Shown in pieces: positions 31,701 to 40,737 of a stretch of DNA of 64,000 bases. The position numbers and the translations under genes were made by a program. Location: assembly GCF_900115165.1 (NCBI RefSeq), contig NZ_FOVP01000015.1, positions 1 through 64,000 of the forward strand, given 5' to 3'. Each line of letters starts with the position of its first letter. The stretch's first letter is position 1. The notes under the pieces were generated by a model. That model was given only the letters and a program-made list of their open reading frames with translations, was not told the DNA's origin and did no database searches. The DNA comes from Roseovarius lutimaris. Its GTDB lineage: Bacteria; Pseudomonadota; Alphaproteobacteria; Rhodobacterales; Rhodobacteraceae.

Positions 31701-34700
31701 CTGATCCGCGCGCTTGTGGCCGAGGGCCGTGCCCCCACCCGGATCGCGCATTTCTGGATGGTCACGGCGGATGAACGCCACCGTCCCGGATCAAGCTTTT
31801 TCCACCGGCTTCAGGAACAGGGGTTCTATAGCCTGCTGTTTCTCGCACAGGCGATGGCCGATGAGGGCATGCCGACACCGCTTCACATAAGCGCCGTCAC
31901 CTCTGGTGCGGCGCAGGTCAAGGGCGAGGCGCTCGATCATCCTGCCAAGGCCACGATCATGGGCCCGCTGCGGGTGATCCCGCGCGAAATGCCCGGCGTG
32001 ACCTGCGCCAGTCTTGATCTGACCTTGCCCGACACAAGGCGCAGTGTGCCCGATACGCTTGTCGCGCAGGTGCTTGAGGATCTGTTGCAGGACCCCGGAA
32101 ACCGCGTGGCGGCGCTGCGCGGCGCGCGGCGCTATGAACAGACCTATCGCGCCCACCCGATCCCCGAGCGCGAGACGCCGATTTCCGATGGCGATACGGT
32201 TCTGATCACCGGCGGATTTGGCGGCATCGGGCTGACGCTGGCCGAAGACCTGATCCGCCGGAACAACGCCAATATCGTGCTGATGTCCCGCCGCGCGCTG
32301 CCTGCGCGCGATGATTGGCCGCGTTATCTTGCGACCCATGGCGCGGGCGATCCCGTTGCCCGCCGGATCGCCGCGATCGAGCGGCTAGAGGGGCTTGGCG
32401 GGCGCGTGATGGTGGTCACCGCCGATGTCTGTAACATCGAGGATATGAGCGCCGCGCGCGACCGGATCGAGGCCGGATTTGGCCGAGTAAACGGCGTGAT
32501 CCACGCCGCCGGGGTGATCGCCGATGCGCCGCTTCTGAGCAAGGGGCCGGACAGCATCGAGGATGTGTTTACCCCGAAAATCCATGGCACTCAGGTGCTT
32601 GAACAGGTGTTTCCCGATGGGCGGCTTGACTGGCTTGTGCTGTTTTCCTCAACCTCGACGGTGACCGCCCCTGCGGGGCAGGTCGATTACGTGGCGGCCA
32701 ACGAATACCTCAACGCCTATGCCAAATCGCGCCATGGCGGCAAGACGCGGGTGCTTGCGCTGAACTGGGGCATCTGGGCCAAGGTCGGCATGGCCGCCGA
32801 GGCAGTTGCCCGCCAGAAGGGCGAGGAGATCGCCGCGCCGCGCGTTCCCGTCAAGGCGCCGATGATCGACACGGCAAGCCATGACGCCGAGGGCAATCGA
32901 CTGTTTCACGCCAGCTATAGCGCGGCCGACACCTGGGCATTCGATCAGCATCGCACCAAGGCCGGTCAGGCGCTTTTGCCCGGCACCGGCTATCTTGAGC
33001 TTTTGGCCGAGGCGCTCCGCGCACAGGGCGAAGAGGGCGCGTTTGAAGTGCGCGACCTGTGGTTCCTGCGCCCCTTTGACATGCCCGATCAAGGCCGCCG
33101 CGACATGCGCCTGCGCTTGGCGCGCAGCGAAGCGGGCTATGACGTCGAGGTGCAAAGCGACCATACCCTGGCCGGGCGGCATGGCTGGCAAGGCAATGCT
33201 CAGGCCGGTGTGAGCCTTCTACCGCTCGCGCCCCCGACGCCGCTTGACCTGCCATCAATTCGCACCCGTATGGAAAGCTGGCAAGAGGCCGGTGATACCC
33301 CCCTCACGGCCCCGCAAGAGGCGCACCTGGATTTCGGGCCGCGCTGGCGGGTGTTGCAGGCGACGGGGTTCGGCCAGGGCGAGGGCCTTGCGCATCTGCG
33401 CCTGCCAGAGGGGGCAATGGGCGACCTTGCGCAGGGCTATCTGCTGCATCCGGCGCTGCTGGATATCGCCACCGGCTGGGCGATGAACCTGATCGAGGGC
33501 TATGCGCCGACGCATCTTTGGGTGCCGATGTCCTATGGCTCGGTCAGGGTGCATGCGCCGCTGACCGGTGAGATCTATAGCTGGGTGCGCAATGCCGGTG
33601 AAAACCACGCCGATGCGGCCACGGCCAGTTTTGATATCACGATCTGCGACGCAACCGGGCGGGTTCTTGTCGATATCCACGGTTTCGCGATCCGCCGTCA
33701 GGAGGCCGGGCTTGCCCTCGCCCCGCCCACCGCGCAAGACCTTGAATTTGATCCCGGTCAGAGCGGCGAGGCACCGCCCCTCTCGCCCGCCGAAGAGCGC
33801 TTGCAGCACAATCTGGAACAGGGGATTTTGCCCAGTGAGGGGCCAGAGGCGTTTCGCCGAGCACTTGCCAGCGGGCTAAACCAGGTGGTGGTATCCTCGC
33901 TTGATCTCGCGGCGCTCTGCGCGCAGGCCGAGCATGGCGCGCAGACCCCCGAGGAGAGCGGGCAAAAATTCGACCGCCCCGATCTTGACAGCGATTTCGT
34001 CGCCCCCGAGGGCGAGATCGAAACCCGCCTCGCCGAATTCTGGAGCAGCCTTCTTGGCCTTGAAACCGTCGGTGCCGAGGACAGTTTCTTTGATCTTGGC
34101 GGCCATTCCCTGATTGCCGTGCGCCTGTTCGGGATGATCCGCAAGGCATGGCAGGTCGATTTCCCGATTTCTGTCCTGTTCGAGGCCCCGACAATCCGCG
34201 CCTGTGCCGGTCTGATCGAGGCGCGCATCGGGCCGCAGGAGGCCCGCAGTAATGCCCCCAAGCCAAGCGCGCCGGAACGCCGCTTTACCCATCTGGTGGC
34301 GATGCACCGGGGCGAAGGCGGGCCGAAGCGGCCGTTTTTCCTCGTGGCCGGGATGTTCGGCAATGTCCTTAACCTGCGGCATCTTGCGCATTTGCTGGGC
34401 GATGACCGGCCCTTTTACGGGCTTCAGGCGCGCGGGCTTTATGGCGGCGAGGCGCCGCATGACGATCTGGTCGAGGCGGCGCGCGATTATATTGCCGAAA
34501 TGCGCCAGATTCAGCCACATGGCCCCTACCTTTTGGGTGGCTTTTCCGGCGGCGGGATCACCGCCTATGAGATGGCACAGCAATTGCGCGCGGCGGGCGA
34601 AGAGGTGGCGGCGGTCGTGATGCTCGACACCCCCCTGCCACAACGCCGCGCGCTGTCGCGCAAGGATCGCCTGCTTATCCAGTGGCAGGAATTGCGCGCG

Positions 34701-35138
34701 CGCGGCCCGCTTTATCCGCTGCACTGGGCGCGCAACCGCATCAAATGGGAGATGGCCAAGCGTCGCCCGCAAGAGGCCGCCACAACCACCGGGCATCAGT
34801 TCCACGACAGCGAGATCGAGGCAGCGTTCTATCGCGCGATTGCGCGCTATGACCTGCGCCCATGGGATGGGCCGCTGCATCTGTTCCGCCCGCCGCTTGT
34901 GGGCAAATGGCAGGTCTCGAACGGGCTGTGGGTGAATTCAGAGCGCGCCTATGTGCTGCCCGACAATGACTGGACCCGCTATGCGCCACAGGTGCAGGTG
35001 ACAGAGGTGCCGGGCGATCACGATTCCATGGTGCTTGAGCCCAATGTGCGGGTTCTGGCCGCCCGCATCCGGCGCGCGATTCATGCCGCCGAGGCGGATA
35101 TCCCCCCGTCGCCTGTTGTTCAAAGGGCCGCGGAATGA
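28707..35138 (+). CDS. Type I polyketide synthase KS-AT-KR-DH-ACP-TE
   Basis: One large module of 2143 residues, numbered here from GTG 28707 (ATG 28716 is the other start). KS about 15-440 with catalytic Cys189 (TACSTS), His324 (ECHGTGT) and His365 (NIGHL). AT about 540-840 with GHSMGE (Ser638); the second specificity motif is AAHS, so malonyl versus other extender is unclear. KR about 1155-1360 with GGFGGIG and the Tyr-x3-Asn of the VDYVAANEYL segment. A DH-like domain follows at 1395-1665 with His1415 and Asp1586 (HPALLD). ACP about 1770-1840 with Ser1801 (GGHSL). TE about 1870-2130 with Ser1947 (GGFSGGG). KR before DH is not the canonical DH-KR order. No ER is seen. It probably acts iteratively and releases a free acid or ester. 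Confidence 0.9.
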   Translation: MDLMTDDMIPPSADGNDIAIVGMAAHLPGAQTVAQYWENLRSGISSIRKLSEEELLAAGESQHMIRQKNYVPYGAPLDGFEMFDGEFFGFGPKESAILDPQHRRFLETAWEALEDAGHPPENFDDNIGVFAGCGMGSYFYFNLCSNPDLVNDVGMFLLRHTGNDKDFLTTRLSHILDLKGPSLSIQTACSTSLVAVHYAAQSLLNGECDMALAGGVTIELPQKRGYLYKDGEILSPDGQCHAFDHRAQGTVFGSGAGVVVLRRLADALADGDHIWGVIKGTAVNNDGAAKAGYLAPSVDGQAIAVAEAQAIAGVSAETVDYVECHGTGTYLGDPIEVAALTQAFRETTEAVDFCRIGSVKTNIGHLDTAAGVASLIKATLALYHKEMPPSLGYEAANPAIGFDGSPFTVNDRPTPWPRRTHPRRAGVNSLGVGGTNAHAVLQEPPERAASEPGDWPFQLFTLSARTKAALDDGAARLASHLRAHPEQPLADVAWTLKEGRRAFDRRRVVVADSHEAAAALLEKGDPRRVFTHEVLGHDPQVVFMFPGGGAQYAGMARDLYETEPVFAEWMDRGLDLLQPRLDYDIRAIWLPDAAGLAEAQERLKRPSVQLPLIMITEFALAQLWQSWGVTPAALIGHSMGENTAACLAGVMSFEDCIGLVHLRGQLFDEVAPGGMLSVPLAAEALRPWLGDALDLAAVNAPELSVASGPQAELDNLAARLAAEGIEAQRIPIDIAAHSRMLEPILDRFRAYLKSIPLNAPQIPLISNRTGDYMTPEQATDPDYWVGHLRHTVEYASGLGRLAEGGERVFLEVGPGKALSSLAQAHDAISTNQVISTLRHPDDLVPDDEYFMTMLGRMWAVGINIDWDQIWGEARRYRVPLPSYAFQHKPYFIAPGAARSEAAPDWPLRHDDLADWGYRPHWRPKLAEVDLGDETDLAALPTETWLIFEDDAGLAKAIGARLEGAEHTVTYVTPGDGFAALAPGRYALSPERGREGYDQLIRALVAEGRAPTRIAHFWMVTADERHRPGSSFFHRLQEQGFYSLLFLAQAMADEGMPTPLHISAVTSGAAQVKGEALDHPAKATIMGPLRVIPREMPGVTCASLDLTLPDTRRSVPDTLVAQVLEDLLQDPGNRVAALRGARRYEQTYRAHPIPERETPISDGDTVLITGGFGGIGLTLAEDLIRRNNANIVLMSRRALPARDDWPRYLATHGAGDPVARRIAAIERLEGLGGRVMVVTADVCNIEDMSAARDRIEAGFGRVNGVIHAAGVIADAPLLSKGPDSIEDVFTPKIHGTQVLEQVFPDGRLDWLVLFSSTSTVTAPAGQVDYVAANEYLNAYAKSRHGGKTRVLALNWGIWAKVGMAAEAVARQKGEEIAAPRVPVKAPMIDTASHDAEGNRLFHASYSAADTWAFDQHRTKAGQALLPGTGYLELLAEALRAQGEEGAFEVRDLWFLRPFDMPDQGRRDMRLRLARSEAGYDVEVQSDHTLAGRHGWQGNAQAGVSLLPLAPPTPLDLPSIRTRMESWQEAGDTPLTAPQEAHLDFGPRWRVLQATGFGQGEGLAHLRLPEGAMGDLAQGYLLHPALLDIATGWAMNLIEGYAPTHLWVPMSYGSVRVHAPLTGEIYSWVRNAGENHADAATASFDITICDATGRVLVDIHGFAIRRQEAGLALAPPTAQDLEFDPGQSGEAPPLSPAEERLQHNLEQGILPSEGPEAFRRALASGLNQVVVSSLDLAALCAQAEHGAQTPEESGQKFDRPDLDSDFVAPEGEIETRLAEFWSSLLGLETVGAEDSFFDLGGHSLIAVRLFGMIRKAWQVDFPISVLFEAPTIRACAGLIEARIGPQEARSNAPKPSAPERRFTHLVAMHRGEGGPKRPFFLVAGMFGNVLNLRHLAHLLGDDRPFYGLQARGLYGGEAPHDDLVEAARDYIAEMRQIQPHGPYLLGGFSGGGITAYEMAQQLRAAGEEVAAVVMLDTPLPQRRALSRKDRLLIQWQELRARGPLYPLHWARNRIKWEMAKRRPQEAATTTGHQFHDSEIEAAFYRAIARYDLRPWDGPLHLFRPPLVGKWQVSNGLWVNSERAYVLPDNDWTRYAPQVQVTEVPGDHDSMVLEPNVRVLAARIRRAIHAAEADIPPSPVVQRAAE

Positions 35139-36139
35139 CCGACACACCCCGCGTTCTGTGCATTATCCTGAACTGGCGCACGCCGGAGATGAGCCTGAAA
35201 TCCTGTCGCGCGGCGCAGGTCGCGATGCAGGGTATCTCGGGCGAGATCGTCTTGGTCGACAACGCGTCGGGCGATGGGTCCTTCGAGATCATGCAGGCGG
35301 CCACCAAAGGCCAGGACCGGATGCGCGTGGTGCAATCGGGCCGCAATGGCGGCTTTGGCGCGGGCAATAACGCGGGCATGCGCGCCGGGCTGTCCGACGG
35401 CGCGCCGCCCGATTATGTCTATATCCTGAACTCCGATGCCTTTCCGGCCCCCGATGCGATTGCCCGGCTTTTGACCCATCTTGAGGCGACGCCCGAGGCG
35501 GGTCTTGTCGGCAGCTATATCCACGGCCCCGACGGGGCGGCGCATGTCACCTGTTTCCGCTTTCCCACGATTGCCGGTGAATTTGAAGGCGCGGCGCGCA
35601 TCGGCCCCGTCAGTCGGCTGTTGAAACGCCATATCGTGCCCCTTCCCGTGCCAGAGGCCAGCCGCCCGGTCGATTGGCTGGCCGGGGCAAGCCTGATGAT
35701 CCGGCAAGACGTGCTGGATCAGATCGGCGGATTTGACGAGCGGTTTTTCCTTTATTTCGAGGAAACCGATCTTTGCCTGCGCGCCGCGCGGGCCGGTTGG
35801 CAGACCCATTTCGTGCGCACAAGCGAGGTCGAGCATATCGGCTCGGTCAGCACCGGTATGAAAACATGGGCGCGGGTGCCAGATTACTGGTTTGCCTCGC
35901 GCCGCCATTATTTTGTGAAAAATCACGGGCGCGCCTATGCAGTCACCGCAACGCTGGCGCATTTGGGCGGCGGCATTCTGGGACAGGTCTGGCGGGTGCT
36001 CCGGCGCAAACCGATTACTGGCCCGCCGCATTTTCTGCGAAGTTTAATGGTAAGTGATCTGCGCGCGGCCCTGCGGTGTATTGCCGGTCGCGGCCCCCAA
36101 AGCGCCCCCAAAAGCGCGCGCCCTGTGGCCGAAAAATGA
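35135..36139 (+). CDS. GT2-family glycosyltransferase between PKS and NRPS genes
   Basis: A 334-residue GT-A enzyme resembling rhamnosyltransferases: CIILNWRTPEMSLKSC, LVDNASGDGS, ILNSDAF and FEETDLCLRAARAG. It starts inside the PKS stop (ATGA overlap) and ends 10 bases before the NRPS start, so it is co-translated with both. This position points to glycosylation of the PKS/NRPS product, or to joining it with the polymer; donor and acceptor are unknown. Confidence 0.85.
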   Translation: MTDTPRVLCIILNWRTPEMSLKSCRAAQVAMQGISGEIVLVDNASGDGSFEIMQAATKGQDRMRVVQSGRNGGFGAGNNAGMRAGLSDGAPPDYVYILNSDAFPAPDAIARLLTHLEATPEAGLVGSYIHGPDGAAHVTCFRFPTIAGEFEGAARIGPVSRLLKRHIVPLPVPEASRPVDWLAGASLMIRQDVLDQIGGFDERFFLYFEETDLCLRAARAGWQTHFVRTSEVEHIGSVSTGMKTWARVPDYWFASRRHYFVKNHGRAYAVTATLAHLGGGILGQVWRVLRRKPITGPPHFLRSLMVSDLRAALRCIAGRGPQSAPKSARPVAEK

Positions 36140-36149
36140 GGACAAGACG

Positions 36150-39100
36150 ATGCTGAGCGCCCTTCTGATCGGAAATGAATCACTGGCCCTGCACTGTGGC
36201 GAGGCCTGGCTTGGGCGCGGCCATAAAATTGCGACGGTTGTCACGCGCAACGCCGATGTCCGGGCCTGGGCCACTGGTAAGGGGTTGCGCGTGATCGCCC
36301 CCGGCGCGGGCGTGGCCGAGGCGCTGAACGGGGTCACTTTCGACTGGCTCTTTTCGATCGCCAACCTGTCGGTTTTGCCAGACGCGGTGCTGGCGCAAGC
36401 GACCAAGGGCGCGGTCAATTTCCACGACGGGCCATTGCCGCGCTATGCGGGCCTGAACGCCCCGGTCTGGGCCCTGATGAATGGCGAGACGCGGCACGGC
36501 ATCACCTGGCATCTGATCGAAGGCGGGATTGACGAGGGCCGGATTGTCGAACAACGCCTGTTTGATATCGCGCCCGACGACACCGCCCTGACCCTCAACG
36601 CCAAATGCTATGGTGCGGCGCTTGACAGCTTTCCCGCCGTGATGGATCAGCTTGAGCGCGGCTTGCCCGGCGCCGTGGCTCAGGACCTTGATGCGCGATC
36701 CTATTTTGCACGCGCTGACCGCCCCGAGGCCGCCGCCTGGCTGGATTTCACAAAGCCCGCAAGCGATCTTGCCCGGCTGGTGCGCGCGCTTGATCATGGC
36801 GGATATTTCAACCCGCTGTGCATGGCGCGCATCGTGATTGGCGATCAGGTGGTTCTTGTCGGCAAGGCCGAGATCGCGGCCGCTGCAAGCGCCCCCCCCG
36901 GCACGGTTCTTGGCGTTGCCGACACCCACCTGAGCGTTGCGACACGTGTCGGCGCGCTGCGGCTGAGCGATCTGCGCGCCGGGGATGGCACGGCGGTCGA
37001 TCCCGGCAAGCTGGCCACAGAAGGCATGGTCCTGACGCGCCCCGAGGCATCGGGCGATCTGACCCGGATCATGGCCGATCTTGCCCCGAACGATGGCTAT
37101 TGGCGCGCCGCCTTGCGCACCATGCAGCCGGTGATCCTGCCGCTTGCGGCGGGGGATGGGGCGGGCGAAGAGCGCCGCGCGCTTGATCTGTCCGGTGACC
37201 TTGCCCTGGCCGCGGCTGCCGTCTGGGCCGCGCGCCTTGGCGGTGAGGTCGGCGCGACGTTGGCCTATCGTGGCACGGCGGTCACAAAGGCAGAGCAGCC
37301 CGGTCATACCTGTCCCTGGGTGCCGCTGACCCTGCCCGAGGCCGAGACCATGGCGGGTTTGCAGGTCGCGATGCAATCCACCCTTGCCAGGGCCGAGGCC
37401 AAAGGCGCCTTCGCGCTTGATCTCTTTGCCCGTGATCCCGACCTTGAGGCGACCCATCGGCCCACACTTGGCCTGAACCTTGCCGGAACCGGCCTTATCC
37501 CCGGCACGGTGGCGACGCTCGACCTCGCCACAACGCCGACGCTTGCCTATGATCCCGCGCGTCTCTCGCCCGCGATGGCCGATCTTCTGGCCAAACGGCT
37601 TGAAGGGCTTGGCCGCGCCACGCCGGACAGCAGGGTGAGCGATCTGCCCCCCCTGCCCGAGGCCGAGCGCGTGCTTGTAACCGAAAGCTGGAACCGCACC
37701 ACGCACGCCTATGACGCCCTGCCCCTGCACAGAATGATTGAGGCACAGAGCGCCCGCAGCCCCGATGCCACGGCTCTGGTGTTTGAGGATCAGGCGATCT
37801 CTTACGCGGCCCTTGAGGCGCGCGCCAATCGCGCCGCGCATGTTCTTTGCCAGATGGGGGTTGGCCCCGGTGTTCTGGTCGGGCTATGCCTGCCGCGCTC
37901 GGCCGATATGATCGTGGCGGCGCTTGCGATCTGGAAGGCGGGCGGCGCCTATGTGCCGATGGACCCGGCCTATCCCACCGAGCGGCTGGCGCTTTACCTG
38001 ACAGATAGCGCCGCGCCGGTGGTGATCACTCACGCCTCGCGGGCCGAGACCCTGCCGGAAACCAGCGCCGAGGTGCTCTGCCTTGACGCCGATCCGCGCC
38101 TTGAAAGCGCCCCCGGCACCCCACCCGAGGGGGGGGCGACGGCGGATGATCTGGCCTATGTGATCTATACCTCGGGCTCGACCGGGCGGCCCAAGGGGGT
38201 GATGGTCGAGCATCGCAATCTGGCGAATTTCTTTGCCGGTATGGACGGGCGCATTGCGCATGATCCGCCGGGGGTCTGGCTGGCGGTGACAAGCCTCAAT
38301 TTCGACATTTCGGTGCTGGAACTGTTCTATGCCCTGGCGCGTGGCTTCAAACTTGTGCTGAGCGGCGATGAGACCCGCGCGCTTGTCTCGTCGGGCCATC
38401 TTGCCACCTCTGATCGCGGGATGGCGTTCAGCCTGTATTATTGGGGCAATGACGACGGCACCGGGCGCGACAAGTACAAATCCCTGCTTGAGGGCGCGCA
38501 ATTTGCCGACACCCACGGCTTTTGCGCGGTCTGGACGCCGGAGCGGCATTTTCACGCCTTTGGCGGCCCCTATCCCAACCCGTCGGTGACCGGGGCGGCG
38601 GTGGCGGCGGTGACGCAAAACATCGGCGTGCGTGCCGGAAGCTGTGTCGCACCGCTGCATCATCCCGCCCGCATCGCCGAGGAATGGGCGGTGATCGACA
38701 ACCTGACCAATGGCCGCGCGGGCCTTGCGATTGCCAGCGGCTGGCAGCCGGATGATTTCGTGCTGCGCCCGCAAAACTCCCCGCCCGACAACAAACCCGC
38801 GATGTTTGACGCAATCCGCGATTTGCGCAAATTGTGGAAGGGCGAGGCGGTGGAATACCCCCGCGCCGATGGCAGCCTGCACAGCGTCGTGACCCAGCCA
38901 CGCCCGGTGTCAAAAGAGCTGCCGATCTGGGTGACAACAGCGGGCAATCCCGCCACCTGGAAAGAGGCCGGGGCGCATGGCGCCAATGTTCTGACCCATC
39001 TGCTTGGGCAATCCGTGGCGGAAGTGGGCGAGAAAATCGGCCTCTATCATACGGCGCTGCGCGCGGCGGGGCATGATCCGGCAGATTTCACCGTGACGCT

Positions 39101-40733
39101 GATGCTGCACACCTATGTGGCGCAATCGCGTGACGAGGCCGAGCGCGTGGCGCGCGAGCCGATGAAGGATTACCTGCGCTCTGCCGCCGGGCTGATCAAG
39201 CAATATGCCTGGGCGTTTCCCGCCTTCAAAAAACCCGAAGGCGTCAACAATCCGTTCGAGCTTGATCTCGGATCGCTCTCCGAGGAGGAATTGGAAGGCA
39301 TCCTTGATTTCGCCTTTCTGCGCTATTTCGAAGATTCCGGCCTGTTCGGCACAGTCGAGGACTGCGTCGCGCGGGTTGAAGAGCTAAAGCGGATCGGCGT
39401 CGACGAGGTTGCCTGCCTGATTGATTACGGCATTCCGGTACGCCAGGTCCTGGACGGCTTGCGCCCGCTGGCGCAGGTGCTAGACCGCTCCAATCGCGTC
39501 GGCAGCATCCCCGAGGATGATTTTTCCATCGCGGCGCAGATCTTGCGCCACCGGGTCACGCATCTGCAATGTACGCCGTCGATGGCGCGGATGATCGCGA
39601 TGAATGACGAGGCGCGCCATGCTCTGTCTCAGGTCAGGCACCTGATGCTGGGCGGCGAGCCTTTGCCGGGCGCGCTTGTGGGCGAGCTGGCGCAGATTTC
39701 CGGCGCGACAATCGAGAACATGTACGGGCCGACCGAAACCACGATCTGGTCGACCACCGCACCGGCCGTGGCGGGTACGGGTGTGGCGCCGATCGGCACG
39801 CCGATTGCCAATACCCAGGCCTATATTCTTGACGACGCGATGCGCCCCGTGCCCGTGGGCGCGCCCGGCGAATTGTGGATTGGCGGCGACGGGGTAACGC
39901 GCGGCTATCTGCATCGCCATGACCTGACCGCAGATCGGTTTCGTGCCGACCCCTTCCGCCCCGGCGGGCGGATTTATGGCACTGGCGATCTGGTGCGATG
40001 GCGTGCCGATGGGCAGATCGAGTTTATCGGTCGCGCCGATACCCAGGTGAAACTGCGCGGCTACCGGATCGAGCTGGGCGAAATCGAAAGCGCGCTTGAG
40101 GCCTGTACAGGGGTGGATCAGGCCGTCGTTCTCGCGCGCGAGGACAGCCCCGGCGACACCCGTCTTGTGGCCTATCTGCGCGGGCAGGCCGAGATTGAAC
40201 CGCTCAAGGCACGGCTTGCGGCGGCGCTTCCGGCGCATATGATGCCTGCGCATTTTGTGCGCATCGACGCTTTTCCGCTGACGCCCAACCGCAAGGTTGA
40301 TCGCAAGGCGCTTCCGGCACCGACGCAGGCACAGCCCGCGCCGCAAACCGCAGCCACCTCTGCCGCGCCCGGCAGCACGCTTGAGCGCGACATCGCCGCG
40401 ATCTGGTCGCGCATCCTTGGCGTTGCCCAGATCGGGCCGCAGGACAGTTTCTTTGATCTCGGCGGGCATTCCCTTTTGGCGGTGCAGGCGCATCGTGAAA
40501 TCCGCGAGGAGCTTGCGGCGCACGCGCTGAGCATCACCGACATTTTCCGCTTTCCCAAGCTTGCGGCCCTGGCCGCACGGGTGGCCGAGGCGCGCGGCGA
40601 TGCCCCCGCCATGAGTGCCGCCACGACAGAGCAGGCGAAAACCGCCGCCGCCGCGGTTCCTGGCGCGCGCGCCGCGTCGCGGAGCGAAGCAATGGAACGG
40701 CGGCGCGCGATGCGTGCGGCGCGCCAGGGCTAG
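36150..40733 (+). CDS. NRPS-like protein: formyltransferase, half C, A with inserted luciferase-like monooxygenase, PCP
   Basis: 1527 residues from ATG 36150 (GAGGA upstream). 1-290: formyltransferase with Asn90/His92 (NFHDGPLPRY) and Asp128 (GGIDEG). 320-500: only the back half of a condensation domain; no HHxxxDG is seen. 515-750: first part of an adenylation domain with A3 YTSGSTGRPKG and A4 FDISVLELF. 755-1110: FMN-dependent luciferase-like monooxygenase of the MupA/Atu3671 type. About 1120-1395: rest of the A domain through A10. 1410-1485: PCP with Ser1441 (GGHSL). Pocket residues by GrsA alignment are D719, I720, L723, Q1140, M1166, G1168, M1191, I1199, W1200, K1382, close to the glycine code DILQLGLIWK. 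No thioesterase is present. Confidence 0.9.
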   Translation: MLSALLIGNESLALHCGEAWLGRGHKIATVVTRNADVRAWATGKGLRVIAPGAGVAEALNGVTFDWLFSIANLSVLPDAVLAQATKGAVNFHDGPLPRYAGLNAPVWALMNGETRHGITWHLIEGGIDEGRIVEQRLFDIAPDDTALTLNAKCYGAALDSFPAVMDQLERGLPGAVAQDLDARSYFARADRPEAAAWLDFTKPASDLARLVRALDHGGYFNPLCMARIVIGDQVVLVGKAEIAAAASAPPGTVLGVADTHLSVATRVGALRLSDLRAGDGTAVDPGKLATEGMVLTRPEASGDLTRIMADLAPNDGYWRAALRTMQPVILPLAAGDGAGEERRALDLSGDLALAAAAVWAARLGGEVGATLAYRGTAVTKAEQPGHTCPWVPLTLPEAETMAGLQVAMQSTLARAEAKGAFALDLFARDPDLEATHRPTLGLNLAGTGLIPGTVATLDLATTPTLAYDPARLSPAMADLLAKRLEGLGRATPDSRVSDLPPLPEAERVLVTESWNRTTHAYDALPLHRMIEAQSARSPDATALVFEDQAISYAALEARANRAAHVLCQMGVGPGVLVGLCLPRSADMIVAALAIWKAGGAYVPMDPAYPTERLALYLTDSAAPVVITHASRAETLPETSAEVLCLDADPRLESAPGTPPEGGATADDLAYVIYTSGSTGRPKGVMVEHRNLANFFAGMDGRIAHDPPGVWLAVTSLNFDISVLELFYALARGFKLVLSGDETRALVSSGHLATSDRGMAFSLYYWGNDDGTGRDKYKSLLEGAQFADTHGFCAVWTPERHFHAFGGPYPNPSVTGAAVAAVTQNIGVRAGSCVAPLHHPARIAEEWAVIDNLTNGRAGLAIASGWQPDDFVLRPQNSPPDNKPAMFDAIRDLRKLWKGEAVEYPRADGSLHSVVTQPRPVSKELPIWVTTAGNPATWKEAGAHGANVLTHLLGQSVAEVGEKIGLYHTALRAAGHDPADFTVTLMLHTYVAQSRDEAERVAREPMKDYLRSAAGLIKQYAWAFPAFKKPEGVNNPFELDLGSLSEEELEGILDFAFLRYFEDSGLFGTVEDCVARVEELKRIGVDEVACLIDYGIPVRQVLDGLRPLAQVLDRSNRVGSIPEDDFSIAAQILRHRVTHLQCTPSMARMIAMNDEARHALSQVRHLMLGGEPLPGALVGELAQISGATIENMYGPTETTIWSTTAPAVAGTGVAPIGTPIANTQAYILDDAMRPVPVGAPGELWIGGDGVTRGYLHRHDLTADRFRADPFRPGGRIYGTGDLVRWRADGQIEFIGRADTQVKLRGYRIELGEIESALEACTGVDQAVVLAREDSPGDTRLVAYLRGQAEIEPLKARLAAALPAHMMPAHFVRIDAFPLTPNRKVDRKALPAPTQAQPAPQTAATSAAPGSTLERDIAAIWSRILGVAQIGPQDSFFDLGGHSLLAVQAHREIREELAAHALSITDIFRFPKLAALAARVAEARGDAPAMSAATTEQAKTAAAAVPGARAASRSEAMERRRAMRAARQG

Positions 40734-40737
40734 GGCG

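Noticed and set aside
36180..37841. 550-codon open frame opposite the NRPS start
   Set aside because: The plus strand encodes clear formyltransferase and adenylation domains; the opposite frame is Arg/Gly/His-rich noise.
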